21,695 nucleotides of DNA from JACZXQ01 sp036986155 (GTDB lineage Bacteria; Gemmatimonadota; Gemmatimonadetes; Longimicrobiales; Gaopeijiaceae): assembly GCA_036986155.1 (NCBI GenBank), contig BTRA01000045.1:1-21695 (forward strand). Direction: 5' to 3'. Positions 1 to 7,374 of the stretch are shown piece by piece; position 1 is the stretch's first letter; each line of letters begins with the position of its first letter. Position numbers and translations under genes: made by a program. A model generated the notes under the pieces. It did no database searches, was not told the origin of the DNA, and was given only the letters and a program-made list of their open reading frames with translations.

Positions 1-1652
1 GCACGGCCACTCTGGAGGGGAAGCCCCAGCAGTTCGAAGTACCCGGGGGTCACGGTCGTCACGAAGCCCACCGGCCGGCTCTCCTCGGCCGCGGGCGGGC
101 GCCCCTCCATCTCGATGACGCCGCGCTCGCCGAGGCCGATAGACGGCCGTGAACTGGCGAGCTCCGCTCCCGTCACACCGGGGAGCGCGAGCACTTGATC
201 CTGCATGGCCCGGTAGAATTGCCGGATCGCGTCATCGTCGGTGTACTTGTCGTCCGGAAGGTCGATGGTGGCGGTCAACAGGCCGGCCGGATCGAAGCCG
301 AGAGTTCTGGATTGAAGGCTGATCACGGTCCTCACCATGAGACCGGCCACGATCATCAACATGACCGCGAGAGAAACCTGTGCGCCGACGAGGAGTCCGC
401 GCGTGCGACCACCGCGACGCCCGCCCGAACGCGCGCTCCCGTCCTTGAGCGATGCCGTCGTGTCGCCGGACGAGGCCGACAGCGCCGGGAGAAGCCCGAA
501 CGCCAGGGGTGTGAGCAAGGCCACACCAAGCGTGAAGAGCAGTACTCGAAGATCCAGGTCGGCCATCAAGAACACCGGCTCGCGCCCTGCGGAGATCAAG
601 ACCAGGGCCTCGAGAAGTCCCTTGGCCAGGACCAAGCCGAGCGTGGACGCGGCGAGAGCGATCAGGAACGCCTCAGTGAGAAGTTGCCTGACGAGCCGGA
701 TTCGGCGAGCGCCGAGAGCGGCGCGCACGGCCAGCTCCCGACCCCGGGCCGTAGCACGCGCAAGGAGCATGTTCGCCACGTTGGCACACGCGATCAGCAG
801 CACGAAGGCCACGGTCATGCTTAGAAGCAGGAGGATGGTCTTGGCCTGCTCGTTCACCAATGACTCCTGTACCGGCTTGGCGGACAGGACCCATCCCTCG
901 TGGGAGATGGGGTACTCCTCCGCGAGCCTGGACGAGACGACGCTGACCTCCTCCTGGACTTGTTCGTGCGTGGCTCCCGGACGAAGGCGCCCCGTGATGT
1001 AGAACGAACGCTGGTCCGCGGGCTCACTCGTACGATCCATACGCGTGGGAACCCAGAACTCGGCCTCGCCGAGGTTGGCGAACTCCATCTTGGGCGTCAT
1101 GATGCCGACGACCGTATACTCCACGCCGTCGAGCCGGAACGTGGAACCCACCACATCCGGATCACTCGCGAACCGGGCGACCCAAAAATTATGCGCCATG
1201 ATCGCTACGGGGGGTGCACCGGGCAGGTCTTCACCTGGAAGAAAGCCTCGACCGACCACGGTCGAGAGTCGCCATGTATCCAGGGTGTTTGCGCTGATTC
1301 GGTTACCCGTTACCCGAAACGGCTCGCCGTCGTCGGTGGACATTACCCATTGGGCGCCGGTCAGCGCGGAGACGCTCTCCAGGCTCCGCACTTGGTCGCG
1401 GATGTCGAGGAAGTCAGCGTACGAAACCCCGGTGCGCTCGACGTCCTGCTGCGCGTTCGCCGACCGGATGACTGAAACGGTCTCCTTTTCCTGCATGGGG
1501 AGATCCGCGAAAACGATGACGCTAACCAGGCTGAAGATCGCCGTGTTGACACCGATGGCCAGCGCGAGCGTGGTCGTCGCCACGACGGCGAACGATGGGT
1601 TCTTGAGCATGGCTCGCACGCCGAAGCGGAGGTCTTGGAACAGGGTGTCCAT
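1..1652 (-). CDS. ADOP-family MacB/FtsX-like ABC permease (3' end beyond window)
   Basis: The reverse strand is open from an ATG at 1652 to the left edge, about 550 codons with no stop. The protein begins MDTLFQDLRFGVRAMLKNPS, the typical start of the Acidobacteria duplicated orphan permease (ADOP) family. A first membrane helix follows (about residues 22-48), then a MacB-type periplasmic domain containing VAIMAHNFWVARF and YTVVGIM. Next is an FtsX core with ACANVANMLLARATARGRELAVR and further helices. A second helix (VSLAVMLMIVAGLMVRT) and a second periplasmic domain start and are cut at the window edge. Family members are about 800 residues, so roughly 250 residues are missing. These permeases usually lack an adjacent ATPase gene, and none is seen here. 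The family is thought to work in MacB-like export or mechanotransmission, but the substrate is unknown. It diverges from the ArsR operon across 261 bp. The start is supported by family alignment; there is no strong Shine-Dalgarno. Confidence 0.9.
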   Translation of the reverse strand, partial: MDTLFQDLRFGVRAMLKNPSFAVVATTTLALAIGVNTAIFSLVSVIVFADLPMQEKETVSVIRSANAQQDVERTGVSYADFLDIRDQVRSLESVSALTGAQWVMSTDDGEPFRVTGNRISANTLDTWRLSTVVGRGFLPGEDLPGAPPVAIMAHNFWVARFASDPDVVGSTFRLDGVEYTVVGIMTPKMEFANLGEAEFWVPTRMDRTSEPADQRSFYITGRLRPGATHEQVQEEVSVVSSRLAEEYPISHEGWVLSAKPVQESLVNEQAKTILLLLSMTVAFVLLIACANVANMLLARATARGRELAVRAALGARRIRLVRQLLTEAFLIALAASTLGLVLAKGLLEALVLISAGREPVFLMADLDLRVLLFTLGVALLTPLAFGLLPALSASSGDTTASLKDGSARSGGRRGGRTRGLLVGAQVSLAVMLMIVAGLMVRTVISLQSRTLGFDPAGLLTATIDLPDDKYTDDDAIRQFYRAMQDQVLALPGVTGAELASSRPSIGLGERGVIEMEGRPPAAEESRPVGFVTTVTPGYFELLGLPLQSGR

Positions 1653-1862
1653 GAGTATTGGTTTCCGATGGCTTGGGAACTGGAGTGTGGCGAACGCGCA
1701 GGGAGGTCTCAAACGGGCCGCGATGATTCGGGCCCGAGGTCTACCCCTTCCCACAAGCTCGACAGCACGGCGCGGGACCGGTGGAGCGCACGGATCCTAC
1801 GGAGACTACGGCTGGAAGGTTTCAGGGTCACCGCGAACGCCGGGTACGCAGTGCCGTATCCT

Positions 1863-1887
1863 TTGTCAGATTTTTCTGACTTGACAA
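1863..1887. promoter_or_regulatory. Palindromic operator candidate overlapping a TTGACA -35 box
   Basis: In a GC-rich 261-bp divergent intergenic region (1653-1913) there is one sharp AT-rich patch just before the ArsR-type gene. It contains a perfect palindrome: GTCAGA (1865-1870), TTTT, TCTGAC (1875-1880). An overlapping second pair of arms is TTGTCA (1863-1868) and TGACAA (1882-1887). The right arm overlaps TTGACA (1881-1886), a consensus -35 hexamer. No good -10 is visible at 16-18 bp. An ArsR-type protein bound here would block that promoter, so autoregulation is the natural reading. The rest of the intergenic region shows nothing I recognise. Confidence 0.5.
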
Positions 1888-1913
1888 GATTTTTTTACTT
1901 ACGAGATTGGGAT

Positions 1914-2549
1914 ATGCAGCAATCCATATCGATCATAGACCGTACCGAAGCGGCGGCAGCCCTGCTGAGCCCGGTGCGCATGGAGATCCTCCGTCTACTG
2001 CGCGAGCCCGACTCCGCCGCGGGAGTGGCACGCCGCCTCGACCTCCCGCGCCAACGGGTCAGCTATCATGTGCGCGCCCTCAAGGACGTCGACCTACTCT
2101 GGGACGTGGGCGAGCGGCGCAAAGGAAACTTCGTCGAGAAGCTCGTTCAGTCGACCGGACGCCACTACTTGATCGCTCCCCAAGCGCTGGGTGAACTCGG
2201 GGCCCACCTCGACGAGGCCCAAGACCGGTTCTCGAGCGCGTACCTGGTGGGCATGGTGTCCGAGGCGGTGCGTGACGTGTGCACCCTGAGGCAGCACTCG
2301 AAACGAGTCGGCAAGAAGCTCGCGACCCTCTCGCTCGAGACCGAGGTGCACTTCTTGGATCCCGCTGCCCAGAACGCCTTCGCCGAAGAGCTCGCAACGT
2401 GCATGACACGGCTGACAAAGAAATACGACCACAAGCGCGGCCTGGGTGGAAGGAGCTTCCGCTTCATGCTCGCCGGGTACCCGGCATTGTCACGCGAGGC
2501 CGACGCGCCCCGCCCCACCTCTAGACCAACTGCACAGGAGACATCATGA
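1914..2549 (+). CDS. ArsR-type winged helix-turn-helix transcriptional regulator
   Basis: The protein has 211 residues. Residues about 10-75 form an ArsR/SmtB-like winged helix: SPVRMEILRLLREPDSAAG, then a recognition-helix region with LPRQRVSYHVRALKDVDLL and a wing around GERRKGNFVEK. The C-terminal 120 residues are a helical extension longer than in classical 100-residue ArsR proteins, ending in a disordered Pro/Thr-rich tail. No Cys pair typical of metal-sensing ArsR proteins is seen in the DNA-binding helix, so the signal is unlikely to be a classical thiol-bound metal. I chose ATG 1914 because the conserved domain starts immediately after it; a much longer upstream reading would run through the operator. 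The Shine-Dalgarno is weak, so a short-leader or leaderless transcript is possible. The stop overlaps the start of the SRPBCC gene (ATGA), which indicates translational coupling. ArsR plus AHSA1/SRPBCC is a common gene pair. Confidence 0.85.
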   Translation: MQQSISIIDRTEAAAALLSPVRMEILRLLREPDSAAGVARRLDLPRQRVSYHVRALKDVDLLWDVGERRKGNFVEKLVQSTGRHYLIAPQALGELGAHLDEAQDRFSSAYLVGMVSEAVRDVCTLRQHSKRVGKKLATLSLETEVHFLDPAAQNAFAEELATCMTRLTKKYDHKRGLGGRSFRFMLAGYPALSREADAPRPTSRPTAQETS

Positions 2550-3364
2550 CCGACACGCCGCAGAATCGCACCCGGGCGATCGAGATCGAGGTGGCGGTCG
2601 ACGCCTCTCCCGAGAAGGTGTGGGAGGCCATCTCGGAGGGCGAGGGAATCCGGCGCTGGTTCGCACCCGAGGTGCGCGTGAGCCCGGGAGTGGGAGGGTC
2701 GATCTGGCTTTCCTGGGGCGAGGGCGTTGAGGGAGAAGCGACCATCGACATTTGGGAGCCCGGCAAACGAATTCGCTGGATCGAGGAGTGGGGCTCCTCG
2801 GAGGACGAGGGCGGCACCACGCTGATCGCGGTGGAATTCCACGTTGAGACCCGAGGAGGAGAGACCATCGTTCGTTTGGTGCACTCGGGCTTCTCCGCTT
2901 CGGCCGACTGGGACGAGTACTACGACGCGACTGAAGCGGGATGGACGTACTTCCTGTGGAACCTACGACACTACTTGGGGAGGCATCCGGGAACCCCCCG
3001 CACCATGATCTCGGATCGCCGAAAGACCACACGTCCATTCGGCGAGATCTGGGCGGCGCTGCTGGGACCGGATGGGATGGCCGTGTCCTCGCTCGAAACG
3101 CTGGCCGCGGGCGATGCCCTGGCATTGAGTGTCGGTGCCTCGTCCTTCTCGGGCGAGGCCGCGTACGTGCGGGCGCCCCGCAACCTGGCGGGCACGCTCG
3201 AGGAACTGAATGACGGGCTCATCTTCATCGAGATGGAGCCGGGCGCGAGCGACACCTGGGCCTGTGGGGTCTGGATCTCCGCCTACGGTGTCCCGTCGAG
3301 CGAGACCGAAGCCGTACAGCGTCGGCTTACCGAACTCATGGACGGCGTCTTCGGGTCGGGCTGA
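2546..3364 (+). CDS. SRPBCC/AHSA1-family protein with a second C-terminal module
   Basis: The protein has 272 residues. Residues 8-145 are an AHSA1-type START/SRPBCC fold: IEIEVAVDASPEKVWEAIS, then IRRWFAPEV, the strand-rich WEPGKRIRWIEEW region, and the closing helix WDEYYDATEAGWTYFLWNL. This fold makes a deep hydrophobic ligand pocket. Residues about 155-272 are a second module (FGEIWAALLGPDGM to YGVPSSETEAVQRRLTELMD) that looks like another alpha/beta or SRPBCC-like unit and is longer than a single-domain member. The ATG overlaps the regulator stop by 4 bp, so the two are co-translated. By analogy with other ArsR-AHSA1 pairs it may bind the ligand that the regulator responds to, or detoxify it. 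The ligand is unknown. The protein is probably cytoplasmic, with no signal peptide. Confidence 0.85.
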   Translation: MTDTPQNRTRAIEIEVAVDASPEKVWEAISEGEGIRRWFAPEVRVSPGVGGSIWLSWGEGVEGEATIDIWEPGKRIRWIEEWGSSEDEGGTTLIAVEFHVETRGGETIVRLVHSGFSASADWDEYYDATEAGWTYFLWNLRHYLGRHPGTPRTMISDRRKTTRPFGEIWAALLGPDGMAVSSLETLAAGDALALSVGASSFSGEAAYVRAPRNLAGTLEELNDGLIFIEMEPGASDTWACGVWISAYGVPSSETEAVQRRLTELMDGVFGSG

Positions 3365-3461
3365 GGCACGAATCCCTTGCGGCCTCGGCGGCACATCTTC
3401 ATCGAGAGTACGGGTATTACAGCCAGGCGATCGCAGCTGCCATCTTCACGTGAGGAGCCCG

Positions 3462-4094
3462 ATGAACACCGAAGCGTCCGACACACCTTCCTGGTGGGCG
3501 AGAGGCCTGCTCTTCGAGAACTGCAGCTGCACGGTCATCTGCCCAGGCCACGTGCATTTCAGCCAGCACTGCACCCACGAGCGCTGCAGGGGCTATTGGG
3601 CGCTCCGCTTCGACGAGGGTACATACGGCAATGTCGACCTGACTGGAGTGCGGGTCGTGATCGCCTACGATGCGCCGCAGCACATGATGTCGGGTGATTG
3701 GACTGAGGTCTTCATCGTGGACGACTCGGCGAGTCAGGCCCAAGTCGACGCAGTGGAGAACATCCTTACGGGCCGAGCCCGCGGCCCGTGGGAGGTACTC
3801 GGGCGATTCGTCGGGACACGCCTTCCGACGAGAATCGCGTCCATCGAGATCACGGAGGAGGGCGCCCTGAAGCGGGTCGCGGTGAAGGGCCTCATGGAGG
3901 GCACGATCGAGGACATACGCGGCCGTGATCGGGGCCGCCCCGTCACCTTCCAGAACATGTTCAACCAGATCCACGCAGCCGAGCAGGTGATCGCCACGGG
4001 CGAAACCCGCTATGACGACGGGGACATCGCGGTCCAGACCGAGGGTTCACACGCACTACACTCGCAGTTCGATTGGCGAGTCGACGCGGAGTGA
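3462..4094 (+). CDS. DUF1326 domain protein (Cys-rich N terminus)
   Basis: The protein has 210 residues and belongs to DUF1326 (function unknown). The N terminus has the family signature GLLFENCSCTVICPG followed by Cys at HFSQHC and ERCRGYWAL. The segments DEGTYGNVDLTGVRVVIAYD, then WTEVFIVDDSASQAQVDAVENILTGRARGPW, match the family layout. Many members carry CPC where this one has CPG, so one of the clustered cysteines is missing. Several His residues (CPGHVHFSQHCTHE) lie in the same patch, which could form a metal site; that is an inference. There is no signal peptide. The start is supported by GAGGAG at 3452-3457, four bases before the ATG. The gene follows the SRPBCC gene by 97 bp, and its stop overlaps the next start (GTGA). 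DUF1326 and DUF2182 genes are commonly adjacent. Confidence 0.88.
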   Translation: MNTEASDTPSWWARGLLFENCSCTVICPGHVHFSQHCTHERCRGYWALRFDEGTYGNVDLTGVRVVIAYDAPQHMMSGDWTEVFIVDDSASQAQVDAVENILTGRARGPWEVLGRFVGTRLPTRIASIEITEEGALKRVAVKGLMEGTIEDIRGRDRGRPVTFQNMFNQIHAAEQVIATGETRYDDGDIAVQTEGSHALHSQFDWRVDAE

Positions 4095-4852
4095 GTTCGG
4101 CCGGCGTAGGGATCGCCGAAGCCGGATCGGCCGGCGTCTCCGTCTCGGGCCTGGCACGGGCGGAGCGGTCGATCTTGGTGGGGTCCGCCCTGGGCGTAAG
4201 CGGCCTCGCCTGGATCGTCCTCTCGACTGGCGGAGTGACGGGCTCCTCATCCATCGTCGCGGCCACGGTGATGTGGCTCCTGATGATCGTGGCCATGATG
4301 ATGCCGGCCACGCTGCCCTGGCTGGTGGCAATGGGTACCCTCTCGAGGGCTCCCACGGGTAAGGGAGCCCTTCCGGGCGCCTCCGTGGGGCTCTTTTCCG
4401 CAGGGTATTTCGCTGTCTGGATGGCGTTCGCGGTCGCGGGAGCGGGTCTGCAGGTCGGACTACGTGCTTTGGGGCTCTTGGGTGCGGAGATGGCTCTCGC
4501 CGCCCCGCTCGGCGGGTTGGCGCTGGCGGCCACCGGTGTGTACCAGATGTCCGCCGTGAAGGCCGCCTGCCTCCGCCACTGCCGCAACCCGATGAGCTTC
4601 TTTCTCTCCCGCTGGCGGAACGGACCGGTCGGCGCCCTCGGCATGGGGGTTTCGCACGGCGTATTCTGTGTGGGCTGCTGCTGGGCATTGATGCTGCTCG
4701 GCTTCGTATTGGGCCTGATGAACCTGGCGTGGATGGCGGCCCTCACGGTCGTCGTTTGCATCGAGAATCTGGCGGCAGGCGGACCGGCTGTGAGCCGCGC
4801 GCTTGGGCTCGGATTGGTGTTGCTCGGTGTCGTGGTGGTGATGGTCGGCTAG
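4091..4852 (+). CDS. DUF2182 integral membrane protein
   Basis: The protein has 253 residues with about six membrane segments and belongs to DUF2182, often described as a predicted metal-binding membrane protein. Diagnostic motifs are MWLLMIVAMMMPATLPW, the KAACLRHCRNP loop after YQMSAVK, and the membrane Cys motif SHGVFCVGCCWALMLLGF followed by GLMNLAWMA. The cysteines and the paired His are conserved in the family and are the likely metal or redox site. I chose GTG 4091 because it overlaps the DUF1326 stop as GTGA. A TTG at 4073 in the same frame would give a longer N terminus and cannot be excluded. The coupling argues that DUF1326 and DUF2182 act together. The actual function is not established. 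Confidence 0.88.
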   Translation: MSSAGVGIAEAGSAGVSVSGLARAERSILVGSALGVSGLAWIVLSTGGVTGSSSIVAATVMWLLMIVAMMMPATLPWLVAMGTLSRAPTGKGALPGASVGLFSAGYFAVWMAFAVAGAGLQVGLRALGLLGAEMALAAPLGGLALAATGVYQMSAVKAACLRHCRNPMSFFLSRWRNGPVGALGMGVSHGVFCVGCCWALMLLGFVLGLMNLAWMAALTVVVCIENLAAGGPAVSRALGLGLVLLGVVVVMVG

Positions 4853-4890
4853 GCCTCACGCGGTTGCCTGGGTAGCGTCGCCCGCCTAGC
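4848..4890. repeat. 7-bp inverted repeat after the DUF2182 stop
   Basis: GCTAGGC (4848-4854, including the stop codon) is repeated inverted as GCCTAGC (4884-4890), with 29 bases between. It could form a weak hairpin between the DUF2182 and DUF819 genes. There is no T-tract, so a terminator is not supported. Confidence 0.2.
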
Positions 4891-4900
4891 GTCCTCCGGC

Positions 4901-6064
4901 ATGATCTCCGATCCCATGGCCGTGATCGTCGTGCTGGCTGCGGTCGTCTACCTAGCGATCAGGCTCGAAGAGGAGTACCACCTCTTCCGCTCTCTCGGAT
5001 CCGCGCTGGTGGCGATTCTGATCGCCCTGCTGCTCTCGAACGTGGGCATCATTCCAGGCGAATCTCCGGCTTACGTATTCCTCGTTGGGCCCGGCGTGAG
5101 CGTGGGCATCGTGCTGATCCTGATCAGCGTCGACGTGCGTACGGTGTTCTCCGCCGGCCCGGCGATGCTGGGTGCCTTCGCCCTCGGCGCCGTGGGCACG
5201 ATAGTCGGTGCCGTGACCGGCGCGTTCCTCTGGTCGGGCATGGTGGGCCCTGAAACTTGGAAGCTGTCGGGGCAATTCGCCGGCACTTACACAGGGGGAG
5301 GCGTCAACTTCGCTGCGGTCGGGCAGGCGGTCGGTACAAGCGGTGACCTCTTCACGGCCGGCATCGCCGCGGACGTCATCATCACGGCGTTCTGGATGGC
5401 AGCATGCCTGACGGCGCCGCTGTTGCTCGGCGGGCGCCGGGGCGCCTCCATCACCGCGGGGCCGTCTCAGGGCGACGAGGCCGACGCGCCTGACGCCAGC
5501 CCCGACTCGCTACACCTCGCGTTGTTCGCCTCCGCGAGGCCTCTTAAGCTCGCCGACGTGGCCGGTCTCGTCACGTTGGGAATCGGCACCACGTGGGCGG
5601 CCGGGTGGCTGGGCCAGTTGTGGACCGCGCTCCCCAGCGTCCTTTGGCTTACGACCATTGCACTTCTGCTCGCCCAGGTCCCCGCCATCAAACGGCTTGA
5701 CGGAGGCGCCATGCTGGGCAACTACCTGGTGCTCCTCTTCCTGGCAAGCAACGGCGCAAATTCTGTGATCGCCCGGATATTCGAGGTGGGACCCGGAGTG
5801 TTCTACTTCGCAGCCACCACGGTGGCGGTTCATGGCGTGGTCATCTTCGGCGTGGGCCGAGCCGTCGGTATCGACGCGGGCACCCTGGCGGTCGCTTCGC
5901 AGGCCAACGTGGGTGGGCCCGCGTCCGCCATCGCGTTGGCGAGCGCGCGCGGGTACGCCGACCGCCTCCTCCCGGGTGTGGCCGTCGGCCTACTCGGGTA
6001 TGCCGCGGGGAACTATCTCGGTCTGGCGGTCGCACGCATCATGCAGGGAGTGCTCGGCGGGTAG
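4901..6064 (+). CDS. DUF819 family multi-pass membrane protein
   Basis: The protein has 387 residues with about ten hydrophobic segments and matches DUF819. Family hallmarks are ALLLSNVGIIPGESPAY near residue 45, FALGAVGTIVGAVTGAFL, the glycine-rich FAGTYTGGGVNFAAV segment, and GIAADVIITAFWMA. The second half repeats the pattern, with LGNYLVLLFLASNGAN and VASQANVGGPASAIALA, suggesting an inverted-repeat transporter-like fold. The hydrophilic loop around residues 185-205 separates the halves. Substrate and direction of transport are unknown. It lies 48 bp after DUF2182 and may be read from the same message. No strong Shine-Dalgarno precedes ATG 4901; a second Met at 4916 is an alternative start. 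Confidence 0.87.
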   Translation: MISDPMAVIVVLAAVVYLAIRLEEEYHLFRSLGSALVAILIALLLSNVGIIPGESPAYVFLVGPGVSVGIVLILISVDVRTVFSAGPAMLGAFALGAVGTIVGAVTGAFLWSGMVGPETWKLSGQFAGTYTGGGVNFAAVGQAVGTSGDLFTAGIAADVIITAFWMAACLTAPLLLGGRRGASITAGPSQGDEADAPDASPDSLHLALFASARPLKLADVAGLVTLGIGTTWAAGWLGQLWTALPSVLWLTTIALLLAQVPAIKRLDGGAMLGNYLVLLFLASNGANSVIARIFEVGPGVFYFAATTVAVHGVVIFGVGRAVGIDAGTLAVASQANVGGPASAIALASARGYADRLLPGVAVGLLGYAAGNYLGLAVARIMQGVLGG

Positions 6065-6098
6065 CCTTCCGACCCGATCGACGAGGCAACCATCTCGG

Positions 6099-6335
6099 CT
6101 CGACTTGGTCGATGCCGTTTGGCGAGCCAGCGAAGAGCCTCATGCCCCCTTCCCCGGAGGCGACGTACAGTTCCTCGAGCGCGAGGCCACATGGTTCGAG
6201 GTGGTGGCAGGCATGACCGCCTTTCGCCAGACCCTTCAGGGTGCGGGTGGTGCCGAGCAGATCTAGGTAGGTCTGGTCACACCCGGGATCTTCTCCGTGC
6301 TGGGCCACGCGTTTTGGCGCTCCTACTTCGGCAAG
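6099..6335 (+). pseudogene. Decayed ADOP/MacB-type permease fragment
   Basis: The 392-bp gap 6065-6456 holds no intact gene, but one plus frame reads like the periplasmic MacB domain of an ADOP permease. It contains QFLEREATWFEVVAGMTAF, then GAGGAEQI, an in-frame TAG at 6264-6266, and GLVTPGIFSVLG running directly into HAFWRSYFGK. In intact members about 20 residues separate the FxVLG and HxFW motifs, so there is also an internal deletion. The complete permease at the left of this window has the same motifs (TPGYFELLG and HNFWVARF). No start, N-terminal helix or FtsX domain is present. Function is lost. The match is by eye only and could be partly chance. Confidence 0.5.
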
Positions 6336-6456
6336 GTTCGTGGCGGAAGACATCCGGCACGGCGACATCCGAGAGAATCCGCCCGGGAACATTGTCGGCG
6401 CGGAGTCCGTTATTCTGGTTGAACAGCGTGGGCTCCCATCAACGTGAGGCTGGCGC

Positions 6457-7374
6457 ATGAACCCGTCGAACACGCGCCGCTATCTGAGCAAAGGAGTCCT
6501 GGGCCTGGCCGCCGGATTCTTGATTCCCATCGGCTTGGGTGCCCAGGCGATCTGTGCAGCGCCACACTCGTCGCCGTCCCTTCAGCCCTCGGGCTCCGTC
6601 GGCACGATCGAGCCACTGACCGGTTGGGTCCAATTCACCTACTTCCGGCAACGCTCCACCGAGTTCTATAACCAACTCGGTGATCTACAGCCGCTCTTGG
6701 CTAATACGGCCATCACGACCAACTCCGTCTTCGTCACGAGCGGTTTCGGGATAACCGAAGGCTTGGAGGTCTGGGCCCAACTCCCCATTCACGACCTGAC
6801 TTCCACGTCGACCGCCGGCGACGCGGCGCGGCGTGGCGTAGGCGATCCGCGATTCGCGGTGCGGGTCGGATCGGAGCTCTTTGGGCTGTCTGTCCCGTTG
6901 ATGGTGCGTGGCGGAGTGAAGTTCGCCGGGACGAGCTTTCCGGTGGACGCGACGATCATTCCGTTGTCCGAAGGGCAGACGGACTGGGAAGTGAGCTTGG
7001 AGTCGGGGTATTACCTCTCGGGAGCGTTCCCTATCCAGGTCATCGGCTCGGTCGGGTACAGGTGGCGCACGTTGAATGGGAACAACGGGCGCAAGCCGGG
7101 AGACGAGAGGTTCGCCTACGTGTCGGTGGGCGGACCCCAACGGGGCTGGCGTTGGAGCGTGGCCTTTCAGGGACTCTGGGGCGAGGCGCCGGAAGACCAC
7201 GGTATCCGACTCACCGGGAGCAAACGGAAGCTCATTCAACTCGACCCCTCGATCGCATACCAACTGGGTGGAAACGAGGTGCAGGTGGCCATGACCCTCC
7301 CGCTTCTTGGGCGTAACCTGGCCGCCGCGAACGCCGTCACCATCGGTTTCTACATGCCGTGGGCACTGCCCTGA
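6457..7374 (+). CDS. Predicted outer-membrane beta-barrel protein
   Basis: The protein has 305 residues. A signal peptide is visible (basic NTRRYLSK, then hydrophobic GVLGLAAGFLIPIGLGAQA). The mature part has alternating amphipathic strands with turns typical of small barrels: VFVTSGFGITEGLEVWAQLPIHD, then GVGDPRFAVRVG, the SVPLMVRGGVKFAG segment and a closing GNEVQVAMTLPLLGRN. The layout resembles transporter-like porins of the phenol-degradation MetA type, where the SSVFVTSGFGITEGLEVW-like region (paraphrased) recurs, but I cannot name a family with certainty. The last residues, YMPWALP, do not end in the classic terminal Phe. GTGAGG lies about 8 bases before the ATG. The end overlaps the DsbA-like gene by 16 bp, suggesting co-expression. 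Confidence 0.7.
   Translation: MNPSNTRRYLSKGVLGLAAGFLIPIGLGAQAICAAPHSSPSLQPSGSVGTIEPLTGWVQFTYFRQRSTEFYNQLGDLQPLLANTAITTNSVFVTSGFGITEGLEVWAQLPIHDLTSTSTAGDAARRGVGDPRFAVRVGSELFGLSVPLMVRGGVKFAGTSFPVDATIIPLSEGQTDWEVSLESGYYLSGAFPIQVIGSVGYRWRTLNGNNGRKPGDERFAYVSVGGPQRGWRWSVAFQGLWGEAPEDHGIRLTGSKRKLIQLDPSIAYQLGGNEVQVAMTLPLLGRNLAAANAVTIGFYMPWALP

Noticed and set aside
1045..1884. 279-codon plus-strand frame over the ADOP permease gene
   Set aside because: The minus strand carries a clear permease; the plus frame has no domain-like pattern.
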